Positions 8,196-16,970 of a stretch of DNA of 64,000 nt are shown here, piece after piece; within the stretch, counting starts at the first letter, position 1; each line of letters starts with the position of its first letter. Source of the stretch: Streptomyces tsukubensis (GTDB taxonomy: Bacteria > Actinomycetota > Actinomycetes > Streptomycetales > Streptomycetaceae); NCBI RefSeq assembly GCF_003932715.1, contig NZ_CP020700.1, positions 2,502,501 to 2,566,500 on the forward strand. Reading direction: 5' to 3'. The notes below the pieces were generated by a model. That model was not told where the DNA came from, ran no database searches, and saw only the letters and a list, made by a program, of their open reading frames with translations. The translations under genes and the position numbers were made by a program.

Positions 8196-9554
8196 ATGGG
8201 CGTCGCTGGATCCCTTTCCGGCCCGGGGGGCGGTCCTCCGGGACCGGTGATGGACCGGGACGAGATCGACCGCGCCCTGGCCCGGCTCGGCGCCGAGCAC
8301 GAAGCGATCGAATCGTCCCTGCTCGCCCTCCAGGACCATGCCGGACGCCGGCTCCTCGAAGGCGCCGAGCTGACCGGGGTGACCCGGGACCGGTGGGCCG
8401 CGGCCGAGCAGTCGATCGCCCTGCTCTGGGGGTACTTCGATGCCTACTCGGCCGCGCTGACCGGGATCCGGGACGTCAGGGCCCGGCGGCGCTGGTCCAG
8501 CCGGGAGGATCTCGCGGAGCTCACCGAGCGGCTGCGCGGCCCCAGTGTGACCGTGGCGAACCCGGCCACGACCGGTGCGGCGAACGGCCCCGCGGCGCTT
8601 TCGGTGACCGGGCCCGCGAAGCTCTCCGAGCGGTTCACCCTCGAAGGGCTGGTGGCCCGGATGAACGAGCTGTACGCGGGCTCCCTCGACATGGTGGTGA
8701 CGGCGGACGCGGTGTGGTCGGCCCTGCCCGCCCGGATCGACCTGCTCTCCGCCGAACTCCAGCGCACCCGCACCCTGGCGCACTCGGTCGGGGTGCGCCC
8801 CGGGGAGCATCCTTCGGGCGACGACCTGGAGTCGATCACCCATGAGCTGACCACCCTGCGGGCCCAGGTGATCTCCGATCCGCTGGCGTTCTGGCGTCCC
8901 GCACGGGGGAGTTCGGCGCCCGGCGGGGGCCGCCCCGACACCGACCGCTACGACCGGGCGGCCCGGGCCCTGGAGGACGTCCGCCGGGAGATCGAAGCGG
9001 TGCTCGGGGTCCGGCAGGACTCGGAGGAGCGGCTGATCAAACTGCGGTCCATGCTCTCCCGGGCCGACCGCACCCTGAGCGAGGCCCGGGCGGCCCGCGG
9101 CGAGGTGCTGGCGAAGATCGCGGCCAGCGAGGTGCCGGCGGTCAGCGGGCCGCCGATCGCGCTCCAGGAGCGGCTGGCCACCGCCGCCGAGTACCGCAGG
9201 CACTCCCAGTGGCACCGGCTCTCGCCCCTGCTGGAGTCCCTGGAGCAGGAGGCGGAGGACGAACTGCACCGGGCCCGCGAGTCGCTGACGGCGGTGACCG
9301 CCCCGCTCGCGGTCCGGGCCGAACTGCGCGGCCGGCTCGACGCCTACCGGGCGAAGATGGCACGGCACGGGCTCGCGGAGGACCCGGTACTGATCGAACG
9401 GTACGACGCGGCCCGCCGGATGCTGTGGAGCGCGCCCTGCGATCTGCGGGTCGCCGAGCAGGCGGTGCTGCGCTATCAGCGGGCCGCGGCGGAGGCACTG
9501 ACGCCAACGGAGCCCGGAGGGACCGGCTCCGCCGACCGCAGGGGGGACACGTGA
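8196..9554 (+). CDS. Conserved-looking helical protein of the PknG-like operon, unknown function
   Basis: Predicted 452-residue soluble protein that I cannot assign to a family. It is mostly alpha-helical with coiled-coil-prone heptads (for example the stretch following DRYDRAARALEDVRREIEA, and ESLEQEAEDELHRARESL), and has a low-complexity break near residues 115-140. There is no signal peptide, membrane segment, zinc motif or catalytic signature. The ATG at 8196 has a GAGG 6 nt upstream. Its stop overlaps the kinase GTG by 4 nt, so its production is coupled to the kinase. By position it could be a cytoplasmic adaptor between the sensor pair and the kinase, or a kinase substrate; both are inference. 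The mycobacterial glnX-glnH-pknG locus has no equivalent that I know of. Confidence 0.8.
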   Translation: MGVAGSLSGPGGGPPGPVMDRDEIDRALARLGAEHEAIESSLLALQDHAGRRLLEGAELTGVTRDRWAAAEQSIALLWGYFDAYSAALTGIRDVRARRRWSSREDLAELTERLRGPSVTVANPATTGAANGPAALSVTGPAKLSERFTLEGLVARMNELYAGSLDMVVTADAVWSALPARIDLLSAELQRTRTLAHSVGVRPGEHPSGDDLESITHELTTLRAQVISDPLAFWRPARGSSAPGGGRPDTDRYDRAARALEDVRREIEAVLGVRQDSEERLIKLRSMLSRADRTLSEARAARGEVLAKIAASEVPAVSGPPIALQERLATAAEYRRHSQWHRLSPLLESLEQEAEDELHRARESLTAVTAPLAVRAELRGRLDAYRAKMARHGLAEDPVLIERYDAARRMLWSAPCDLRVAEQAVLRYQRAAAEALTPTEPGGTGSADRRGDT

Positions 9555-12253
9555 GCGGAAACGGAAACGGCGGGACGGGTGCGGCCCCGGGGGCCTGCCA
9601 GCGGCCCGGCTGCGAGGGGCGCTACGACGACGTCGGCGGCGGCGAACTCTACTGCGACACCTGCGGTCTGGCGCCCGTCGTGGCGGCCGGCCGGGGCAGC
9701 GCCCGCGCGGGCGGCTCGTCCGGTGCCACGGGCGCCAAGGGGTCGGTGAACTCCGGGGGTTCGGGGCGGTCCGGCCGGTCGTCCCGGTCGTCCCGGTCGG
9801 CGCGATCCGCCCGGTCGGCGCGCTCCTCCGTATCGAAGCGGTCGGTCTCGGGGCGGCTCTCCCGCTCTCTCGCCGGGTCGAGTACGTCGAGCATGTCGAG
9901 TGCGTCGCTGCGATCCGTGTCGGTCCGCTCCAGCGGCTCCGCCACCCGGGGCTCCGCCCGCAACCGGCTGGGCGCCGGTCTGGTGTCCGTTCCGGAGGTG
10001 CCGCGGCCCGAACCGCGGTCCGCGATGATGTCCGAGCCCGAGGTGCCGGAGCGCAAGCGGTTCTGTTCCCGTTCGGACTGCGGTGCCCCGGTGGGCCGGT
10101 CCCGCGGCGACCGCCCCGGGCGTACGGAGGGCTTCTGCACCTCCTGCGGCCATCCGTACTCCTTCGTCCCCAAGCTCCAGCCGGGCGATATCGTCCGCGG
10201 ACAGTACGAGGTCGTGGGCTGCCTCGCCCACGGCGGCCTGGGGTGGATCTACCTCGCCATCGACCGCGCCGTCGCCGACCGCTGGGTGGTGCTCAAGGGC
10301 CTGCTCGACACCGGCGACCAGGACGCCATGGAAGCGGCGATCTCCGAGCGGCGCTTCCTCGCCGAGATCGAACACGCCAACATCGTCCGTATCTACAACT
10401 TCGTCGAGCACCTCGACCAGCGCACCGGCTCCCTCGACGGCTACATCGTCATGGAGTACGTCGGCGGCAAATCCCTCAAGGAGATCGCCAACGACCGGCG
10501 GGACACGGGCGGGCGCCGCGATCCACTGCCGGTCGAACAGGCCTGCGCCTACGGCATCGAGGCGCTGGAGGCCCTCGGCCATCTCCACAGCCGCAATCTG
10601 CTCTACTGCGACTTCAAGGTCGACAACGCCATCCAGCAGCACGACCAGTTGAAGCTGATCGACATGGGCGCGGTCCGCCGGATGGACGACGACGAGTCGG
10701 CGATCTACGGCACCGTGGGCTACCAGGCCCCCGAGGTGCCCGAGGTCGGCCCCTCCGTCGCCTCCGACCTGTACACGGTCGCCCGCACCCTCGCCGTGCT
10801 GACCATCGACTTCACCGGCTACACCAATGTGTACGCGGACTCCCTGCCCGATCCGGAGAAGGTAGAGGTCTTCCGGACCTACGAATCCTTCTACCGGCTG
10901 CTGGTGCGGGCGACCGACCCGGATCCGGCCCGGCGGTTCTCCTCGGCGGAGGAGATGGCGGAGCAGCTGACGGGTGTGCTGCGGGAGGTGGTGGCCATCC
11001 AGACCGGCCGGCCGCGTCCGGCGCTCTCCACCCTGTTCGGGCCCGAGGTGAAGGTCACCGACGCACAGATCTTCACCGAATCCCCCGACGACGTCTCGCG
11101 GTTGGGCGCCCGTCCGGCGCCCCGCGGGTTCCTCGGTCTCTCGGCGGGGGGCCGGAGGCCCGCACCGACCGGGGCCCGGCTGACGATCCCGGCACAGGCG
11201 TCCGGCCCGCCCGCCCTCCAGAGCCCGAGCGCGGGCCTCGGCGTTTCGGGGCCGGGTGCGGCCGGGGCGCCGGGCCGGCTCGCCCCGCACCTCCTCCCGC
11301 TGGACACCGCGGCGGTCGCGCTGGCCCTGCCGGTCCCCCGGGTCGACCAGAACGACCCCAACGCCGGTTTCCTCGCCGGGCTGCTCACCGCGGCCCCCGC
11401 CGAACTGATCGCCGCCCTGACGACCGCGCCCGCCGCCTCGTGCGAGACCGGACTGCGGGAGGTGCGGGCCCGGCTGGAAATGGGCGACCGGGCGACCGCG
11501 GTCACCGTGCTCCAACAGCTGGAGCAGCGCTTCGGCGACGACTGGCGGGTCATCTGGTACCGCGGGCTGACGTCCCTGGTGACGGGCGACAAGGAGGCGG
11601 CGGCGCTCTCCTTCGACGCGGTGTACGACGCGTTTCCCGGCGAGCCCGCGCCCAAGCTGGCCCTGGGCATCTGCGCCGAGGTGCTCGGCCAGCTCGACAA
11701 CGCCGCCGAGTACTACCGTCTGGTGTGGGCGACCGATCCCGGCTATGTCAGCGCCGCGTTCGGCCTGGCGCGGGTGCAGCTCGCCGCCGGGGACCGGGCC
11801 GGTGCCGTACGGACCCTGGAATCGGTGCCGGAGGCGTCGATCCACTACACGGCGGCGCGGGTCGCCGCCGTCCGGGCGCGGCTGCGCCGCCGCCTTCCGC
11901 AGGAGGAGCTGACGGCCGATCTGACGGCCGCCTCGGAGCAGGTGACGGCATTGCGGGAGTTCGGTCTGGACGCGGTCCGCCGGGAGTTGCTCACCACCGA
12001 GGTACTCGGCACGGCCCTGGACTGGGTACTCTCCGGTAGTCCCGGAGCACCGTCCGCCGATTCGGGCGCCGCAGGTTCGGCTCCGTCCGGCGGCGCACCC
12101 CGTGCGCTGCTCGGCAGCCCGCTCGACGAACGGGGCCTCCGCTTCGGGCTGGAACGCTCCTACCGGGTACTCGCCCGGCTCGCCCAGCGGGGCGAGGAGC
12201 GCATGGACCTGGTGGAGCGTGCCAACCGCTTCCGCCCCCGGACGTGGGTGTGA
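9551..12253 (+). CDS. pknG: PknG-like Ser/Thr protein kinase with N-terminal zinc motifs and C-terminal TPR domain
   Basis: Soluble kinase of about 900 residues, homologous along its length to mycobacterial PknG. Domains: a first four-cysteine cluster (C16, C21, C35, C38); a Ser/Arg-rich linker (71-136); a second cluster (C172, C177, C196, C199) in the place of PknG's rubredoxin-like motif; kinase domain from about 215; TPR-like C-terminal domain to about 890. Kinase landmarks are GCLAHGGLGWIYLA, VVLKG (catalytic K249), LYCDFKVDN (D354, N359) and IDMG in place of DFG, as in PknG, which has DLG. The post-kinase LTGVLREVVAIQTGRPRP is strikingly PknG-like. PknG controls glutamate metabolism by phosphorylating GarA-type FHA proteins; here an FHA protein is encoded four genes downstream. 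GTG start with a 4-nt overlap and a GGGGGGA site. Confidence 0.93.
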   Translation: MSGNGNGGTGAAPGACQRPGCEGRYDDVGGGELYCDTCGLAPVVAAGRGSARAGGSSGATGAKGSVNSGGSGRSGRSSRSSRSARSARSARSSVSKRSVSGRLSRSLAGSSTSSMSSASLRSVSVRSSGSATRGSARNRLGAGLVSVPEVPRPEPRSAMMSEPEVPERKRFCSRSDCGAPVGRSRGDRPGRTEGFCTSCGHPYSFVPKLQPGDIVRGQYEVVGCLAHGGLGWIYLAIDRAVADRWVVLKGLLDTGDQDAMEAAISERRFLAEIEHANIVRIYNFVEHLDQRTGSLDGYIVMEYVGGKSLKEIANDRRDTGGRRDPLPVEQACAYGIEALEALGHLHSRNLLYCDFKVDNAIQQHDQLKLIDMGAVRRMDDDESAIYGTVGYQAPEVPEVGPSVASDLYTVARTLAVLTIDFTGYTNVYADSLPDPEKVEVFRTYESFYRLLVRATDPDPARRFSSAEEMAEQLTGVLREVVAIQTGRPRPALSTLFGPEVKVTDAQIFTESPDDVSRLGARPAPRGFLGLSAGGRRPAPTGARLTIPAQASGPPALQSPSAGLGVSGPGAAGAPGRLAPHLLPLDTAAVALALPVPRVDQNDPNAGFLAGLLTAAPAELIAALTTAPAASCETGLREVRARLEMGDRATAVTVLQQLEQRFGDDWRVIWYRGLTSLVTGDKEAAALSFDAVYDAFPGEPAPKLALGICAEVLGQLDNAAEYYRLVWATDPGYVSAAFGLARVQLAAGDRAGAVRTLESVPEASIHYTAARVAAVRARLRRRLPQEELTADLTAASEQVTALREFGLDAVRRELLTTEVLGTALDWVLSGSPGAPSADSGAAGSAPSGGAPRALLGSPLDERGLRFGLERSYRVLARLAQRGEERMDLVERANRFRPRTWV
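9761..9958 (+). repeat. Ser/Arg-repeat linker inside the PknG-like kinase
   Basis: The reading frame encodes about 65 residues made almost only of Ser, Arg, Ala and Gly, with repeated RSSRS and RSARS units, specified by imperfect tandem CGGTCG/TCCCGGTCG elements. It separates the two zinc clusters. The composition suggests a disordered, possibly autophosphorylated linker; length variation between strains is likely. Confidence 0.75.
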
Positions 12254-12256
12254 TCA

Positions 12257-13960
12257 ATGCCGTCGCAGAAACTTCAGCAGGCCGGGGGCGCCTTCTGCCC
12301 CGGCTGCGGCGAACCGGTGGAGTCCGACGACCGCTTCTGCGGCCGCTGCGGAACCGAGCTCCCGGCCGTCGGAGGGACGGTGCCGCCGCCCTCCGGCGAC
12401 CGTCCGACCCTCGCCATCGGTACGCCGCTCCCGGCGCCGTCCGCCGCACCGGCTCCGCCCGTACCGGCCGCGCCACCCGCTCCGCCGACCCCTGTCGTAC
12501 CACCGGGTCCGCCCGGGGTCGCTCGTCCGGGTGAGCCCGGGGCGGGCGGGGCGCAGGAGCAGCCGCGCTCCCGGATCTCGGCCCTCGCCGATCCGAGCGG
12601 CCCGGCGCCCGCCGGGGCCCACTCCCCCGCCCCGGCCGTCCGTCACGACCAGCGGGCCGCCGCCTCCGGTGCGGCCGTGGGGCATTCCCGTACGGAGCCG
12701 TCGTTCGGTCCCTCCGCGGCCGGGCACACCCCGGTCACCGAGGTGTCCGAAAGGCCCGCGGGCGCCACGGCGTACACGATCGGTACGGCCCGTCTCGGCC
12801 CGTCCGCCGTGGACCCGGCCAACGCCGCGCATGCCGGAAACACCAGAAACACCGGAGACGCCGGAGACGCTGCGGGCTCCGGGGATTTCGCGCTCCAGCG
12901 ACCCGCGCCGCAGACCCCGGCCGGTCCGCCCGCTCCGCAGACCCCGGCCCCCGGGGCGCAGGGGCAGGGGCCGGAGGTGCCCGGGGCCGCCCCGGATCCG
13001 CGGACCGCCGGACCCGCCCCCGGGGGCAGCGGCGGAAAGCTGTGCGTGGCGTGCCGCGCCGGACGGGTGGACACCGACGGCTACTGCGAGAACTGCGGCC
13101 ATGCCCAGCCGCGTGAACGGGACCATATGGAACAGGAGCTGGATGCGGTCGCCGCGGTCAGCGACCGCGGACTGCGCCACCACCGCAACGAGGACGCGTT
13201 CGCCGTCTCGGCCACCGCCCTGCCGGACGGTTCGCCCGCGGTCGTCGCGATCGTCTGCGACGGCGTCTCCTCGGCCACCCGGCCCGACGAGGCGTCACAG
13301 GCCGCCGCCCGGGCCGCCTGCGATGTGCTGGTGGCATCCCTGCCGCGGGGTACGCATCCCCAGCAGGCCATGCGGGACGCCATCGTCGCCGCCGCGGCCG
13401 CCGTGAACGCCCTCGCCGCCCCGGCCGGGGGCGGTGACGCCCTCGGACAGGACGCGCACCCCCAGCAGAACGCCCCCGCGTGCACCATCGTCGGCGCGGT
13501 TGCGGCGGGCGAGCTGCTGATCGTGGGCTGGGTCGGCGACAGCCGGGTCTACTGGGTGCCCGACGACCGTTCGGGCCCCGCCGCCCGGCTCACCGAAGAC
13601 GATTCATGGGCGGCGCAGATGGTGGCGGCGGGCCTGATGAACGAGGCCGAGGCGTACGCGGACGAGCGCGCCCATGCGATCACCGGCTGGCTGGGCGCCG
13701 ACGCGTACGAACTGGACCCGCACACCGCCGCGTTCAAGCCGGACCGGCCCGGTGTGGTCGTGGTCTGCACGGACGGTCTGTGGAACTACGCCGAGTCGCC
13801 GGACGAGATGGCCCGTGCGGTGCCGTCCGATGCCGCCCGGTGGCCGCTGCGCAGCGCCCGGGCCCTGGTCGGACACGCCCTCGACGGCGGCGGCCACGAC
13901 AATGTGACGGTGGCGGTCCTGCCGTTCGCCGTGGCACGGCAGGGGGGTGGCCGGTCCTGA
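12257..13960 (+). CDS. PP2C-family Ser/Thr phosphatase with two zinc ribbons
   Basis: Predicted 567-residue soluble phosphatase. Residues 14-34 form a double CxxC zinc ribbon (FCPGCGE and FCGRCGTE), followed by about 220 residues rich in Pro/Ala/Gly, a second CxxC...CxxC ribbon near 263-283 (LCVACRAG, YCENCGHA), then a PP2C domain from about 290. The metal-binding motifs are all present: RHHRNEDAF, VCDGVSS, GWVGDSRVYW, CTDGLWNY and GHDNVTVAVL. It should be an active Mn/Mg-dependent phosphatase. It starts 3 nt after the kinase stop, so kinase and phosphatase are almost certainly made together and act on the same proteins, such as the FHA protein or the kinase itself. The zinc ribbons recur in the neighbouring kinase and FHA proteins and may be shared docking modules (inference). 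Confidence 0.94.
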   Translation: MPSQKLQQAGGAFCPGCGEPVESDDRFCGRCGTELPAVGGTVPPPSGDRPTLAIGTPLPAPSAAPAPPVPAAPPAPPTPVVPPGPPGVARPGEPGAGGAQEQPRSRISALADPSGPAPAGAHSPAPAVRHDQRAAASGAAVGHSRTEPSFGPSAAGHTPVTEVSERPAGATAYTIGTARLGPSAVDPANAAHAGNTRNTGDAGDAAGSGDFALQRPAPQTPAGPPAPQTPAPGAQGQGPEVPGAAPDPRTAGPAPGGSGGKLCVACRAGRVDTDGYCENCGHAQPRERDHMEQELDAVAAVSDRGLRHHRNEDAFAVSATALPDGSPAVVAIVCDGVSSATRPDEASQAAARAACDVLVASLPRGTHPQQAMRDAIVAAAAAVNALAAPAGGGDALGQDAHPQQNAPACTIVGAVAAGELLIVGWVGDSRVYWVPDDRSGPAARLTEDDSWAAQMVAAGLMNEAEAYADERAHAITGWLGADAYELDPHTAAFKPDRPGVVVVCTDGLWNYAESPDEMARAVPSDAARWPLRSARALVGHALDGGGHDNVTVAVLPFAVARQGGGRS

Positions 13961-14113
13961 GCGCATCCGTGTGCGCACCGGTGCGTCCGCGGCCGTGACC
14001 GCCGGGCGTGCCCCGCCCGGCCCACCGCCCGTCTCTCGACGGAGCCGTCGTCATCATCCCCGCAACACCGTCCGATCCGTTCCGTGTTGGAGTGCGCGCA
14101 AGGAGCCGCCCCG

Positions 14114-15478
14114 ATGGCCAATTTCGCCAAGTCGCAGGTGCCCAGGTTCTCCGTCGACGTCTACCAGAACGAGTTCCTCCCCGAGGGCGGCCGCGAGGTC
14201 AGCGCGATCGTCACGGTCACCTCGACCGGTGGTGGCACCAGCGGCGGCGCGCCGCTGGTGCCACCACCGGCCTCGGCTTCACCGGCCGGTATCCCCGCCG
14301 CCGCCCCGTCCGCCGCCGTCGTGATCATGGTCGACTGTTCGGGTTCGATGGACTATCCGCCGCAGAAGATGCGCAATGCGCGCGATGCGACGGCCGCCGC
14401 GATCGACACCCTGCGGGACGGCACCGAGTTCGCCGTCGTCGCCGGAACACATATCGCCCGGCAGGTCTATCCGGAGAGCGGCGGTCTCGCGGTGGCCGGG
14501 CCGGGCACCCGGGCCGATGCCCGTAACGCGCTGCGGAGGCTGTCCGCGGGCGGCGGTACGGCGATCGGCACCTGGCTGCGGCTCGCGGACGAGCTGTTCG
14601 CCGGTGCCCGGGCCCGAATACGCCACGGCATCCTGCTGACCGACGGCCGCAACGAACACGAGTCCCCGGCGGAGCTGCACGGGGCGCTGGAGTCGGTGGC
14701 GGCACGGTTCACCTGCGACGCCCGGGGCGTGGGCACCGACTGGGAGGTGAAGGAGGTCACGGGTATCGCCTCCGCTCTCCTCGGTACGGCGGACATCGTC
14801 GCCGATCCCGCCCATCTCGCGGCCGATTTCACCGCCATGATGGAGAACGCGATGGGCAAGGAGGTCGCGGACGTCTCCCTGCGGGTGTGGACGCCGGTCG
14901 GGGTCGAGTTCGTCTTCGTCAAGCAGGTGGCGCCGACGGTGGAGGACCTCACCGCCCGGCGCACCGAGGCGGGTCCGCGGGCCGGGGACTATCCCACCGG
15001 CTCCTGGGGCGACGAATCGCGGGACTATCACATCTGCGTACGGGTCCCCGAGGCCGGTATCGGGCAGGAGATGCTGGCGGCCCGGGTCTCGCTGATCGTC
15101 CCGGCGGGCGACGGCGGCTCCCCTCAGGTCCTTTCGCAGGGGCTGGTCCGGGCCGTGTGGACGGACGATCTGGCGTCGTCCACCGCGATCAACCCGCAGG
15201 TCGCCCACTACACGGGACAGGCCGAACTGGCCCAGGTCATCCAGCAGGGGCTGGATGCCCGCAAGTCGGGAGATATCGACGGTGCCACGGCGAAACTGGG
15301 GCGTGCCGTCCAGTTGGCCGAGGCGTCCGGAAACGCGGACACTGCGAAACTCCTTTCGAAGGTGGTGGACGTGGTCGATGCGGCGACGGGTACTGTGCGA
15401 CTGAAAGCAAAGGTCGCCGACGCCGACGAGATGACCCTCGAAACGCGCTCGACGAAGACGGTTCGCGTCAAGAAGTAG
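14114..15478 (+). CDS. VWA-domain protein of the kinase/phosphatase cluster
   Basis: Predicted 454-residue cytoplasmic protein without signal peptide. An N-terminal beta-rich segment with a Gly-rich patch precedes a von Willebrand factor A domain (about 68-250). The metal-ion-dependent adhesion site is intact: VDCSGSM (DxSxS, near 74-78), the GTAIG threonine, and LLTDGRNE with the third-site aspartate. The C-terminal half is beta-rich and ends in a helical segment resembling one TPR-like hairpin (LAQVIQQGLDARKSGDIDGA). Start: ATG at 14114 with AAGGAG 8 nt upstream; the open frame reaches further upstream but without such a site. Proteins of this kind accompany PP2C and FHA proteins in bacterial phospho-signalling clusters and probably serve as metal-dependent scaffolds. 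A 153-nt gap separates it from the phosphatase, so it may have its own promoter. Confidence 0.9.
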   Translation: MANFAKSQVPRFSVDVYQNEFLPEGGREVSAIVTVTSTGGGTSGGAPLVPPPASASPAGIPAAAPSAAVVIMVDCSGSMDYPPQKMRNARDATAAAIDTLRDGTEFAVVAGTHIARQVYPESGGLAVAGPGTRADARNALRRLSAGGGTAIGTWLRLADELFAGARARIRHGILLTDGRNEHESPAELHGALESVAARFTCDARGVGTDWEVKEVTGIASALLGTADIVADPAHLAADFTAMMENAMGKEVADVSLRVWTPVGVEFVFVKQVAPTVEDLTARRTEAGPRAGDYPTGSWGDESRDYHICVRVPEAGIGQEMLAARVSLIVPAGDGGSPQVLSQGLVRAVWTDDLASSTAINPQVAHYTGQAELAQVIQQGLDARKSGDIDGATAKLGRAVQLAEASGNADTAKLLSKVVDVVDAATGTVRLKAKVADADEMTLETRSTKTVRVKK

Positions 15479-15547
15479 CCGCGTACCACCGCCACGACGG
15501 ATGAAGCAGCGGCCCTCGGGCCGGACAGGAGAGGGGGAGGCGCCTCC

Positions 15548-16921
15548 ATGCCGACCTGCCCGAACGGACACCAGTCGGGTTCCGACGACTGGTGCGAGGT
15601 CTGTGGCCACCGCATGGCCGGCCCCGGCGCTCCCACGGGGGGCGCGGTGCCTCCTCCGCCGCCCCCGGGGTACGGATTCCCGGGCCCCGGCGGCAGCTTC
15701 GCGGGACCCGGCGACCCGAACGCCACCGCGCACGCCGAGCTGTGCCCCCAGTGCCGTACGCCCCGTGAGGCCAACGCGCCTTTCTGCGAGGAGTGCCGCT
15801 ACAACTTCCTGACCAACACGGCGACGTCGTACACCCCGGTGGCGACCGGGCCGCGGCCCGGTCCGAACCTCCCCGCGGGGTTCACCAACCAGCCCGGACC
15901 GCCGCAGCCGGGCCCCGGTGGCCCGCAGGCGACCGGCTCGGCCGGGATTCCGGGCTTCCCCGGCGGTCCCGGGGGCGGCCCGCAGGGTCCGGGCGGTCCC
16001 GGCCTCCAGGGTCCCGGCAGCGGCCACGACCCCTTCGACTACCAGAGTTCGCGCCCGTCGCAGCTCAACCGCCCGGCGGAGCCGCTGCAGGAGGCGCCCG
16101 GCCACGGCCACCAGGCGCCGCCCCCGCCGCCGGGTTTCCCGGGGGCCCAGCAGCAGCAGTTCCCCGGCGGTCCCGATCCGCGCGGTTTCCCGGGGTCCGG
16201 GGGTCCGGCCGGTCCGCCGCCCGGTTTCCCGGGGGTCCAGCAGCCCGGGCCCCCGGCGCAGCAGCAGCCCGGAGCGGGGTCCGCTGCGCCCGGCGCCGGT
16301 GCGCCGCCCGTCGACGACTGGCCGCTGAGCCCGCCGTCGCCCACGCCGCAGGGCCCCCCGCCGGGCTCGTACCAGCCCCCGGCGCCGCCTCCCTACGGCG
16401 GCCCGCAGGGTCCCGGCGGGCAGGTCCCCGGCCACCCGGGCGTGCCCGCGCCGGGCGGCCCCGGACCCGGGCAGCACCAGTCGCCGCCCACCGCGTCCGG
16501 CGGCTACACCGCGCCCGGTACCTGGACCGCGGTCATCGGTCCGGACCGCGACTACTTCATGGCGATGATGCAGCGCAGCGGCCCGGACGCCGGCAGCCTC
16601 AATCTGCCCGCGTACTCCCCCGAGCAGCGGCTGCCGCTGACCGGGAACCAGATCACCATCGGACGGCGCCGCCAGTCGACCGGCGAATCGCCCGATATCG
16701 ACCTGTCGGTGCCGCCGGAGGATCCGGGTGTCTCGCACAAGCACGCCGTGCTGGTGCAGCAGTCCGACGGTTCCTGGGCGGTCGTCGACCAGAACTCCAC
16801 CAACGGCACCACGCTCAACGGCGCCGAGGAACCGATACAGCCGTATGTCCCCGTGCCGCTGAACGACGGCGACCGGGTCCATGTCGGAGCCTGGACGACG
16901 ATCACCATCCACCAGGGCTGA
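15548..16921 (+). CDS. FHA-domain protein with N-terminal zinc ribbons and long Pro/Gly linker
   Basis: Predicted 457-residue cytoplasmic protein. It has an N-terminal cysteine cluster (CPNGHQSGSDDWCEVCG), a second double CxxC ribbon near residues 60-80 (LCPQCRTP and FCEECRYN), about 230 residues rich in Pro, Gly and Gln, and a C-terminal FHA domain (about 370-457). The phosphothreonine-binding residues are visible: IGRRRQS, then PGVSHKHAVL, then DQNSTNGTTLNG. FHA domains bind phosphothreonine peptides, so it is the likely reader or target of the PknG-like kinase, in the role GarA plays for mycobacterial PknG. The architecture is unlike GarA, which is a single short FHA protein. GGAGAGGGGGAGGCG precedes the ATG. 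It is the last gene of the cluster and ends at a bidirectional terminator. Confidence 0.93.
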   Translation: MPTCPNGHQSGSDDWCEVCGHRMAGPGAPTGGAVPPPPPPGYGFPGPGGSFAGPGDPNATAHAELCPQCRTPREANAPFCEECRYNFLTNTATSYTPVATGPRPGPNLPAGFTNQPGPPQPGPGGPQATGSAGIPGFPGGPGGGPQGPGGPGLQGPGSGHDPFDYQSSRPSQLNRPAEPLQEAPGHGHQAPPPPPGFPGAQQQQFPGGPDPRGFPGSGGPAGPPPGFPGVQQPGPPAQQQPGAGSAAPGAGAPPVDDWPLSPPSPTPQGPPPGSYQPPAPPPYGGPQGPGGQVPGHPGVPAPGGPGPGQHQSPPTASGGYTAPGTWTAVIGPDRDYFMAMMQRSGPDAGSLNLPAYSPEQRLPLTGNQITIGRRRQSTGESPDIDLSVPPEDPGVSHKHAVLVQQSDGSWAVVDQNSTNGTTLNGAEEPIQPYVPVPLNDGDRVHVGAWTTITIHQG

Positions 16922-16930
16922 ACCACGACC

Positions 16931-16959
16931 GTCCGGTACGGGTCCGTCCCGTACCGGAC
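16931..16959. terminator. Bidirectional terminator between convergent genes
   Basis: Perfect 12-bp stem, GTCCGGTACGGG with CCCGTACCGGAC, and a 5-nt loop. It lies midway in the 49-nt gap between the FHA gene and the convergent methyltransferase gene, so it can serve both. Confidence 0.85.
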
Positions 16960-16970
16960 CTGTCTTCGGC

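Noticed and set aside
5251..16921. Biosynthetic gene cluster or toxin-antitoxin system in the kinase region
   Set aside because: No biosynthetic enzymes or toxin families; all members fit phospho-signalling.
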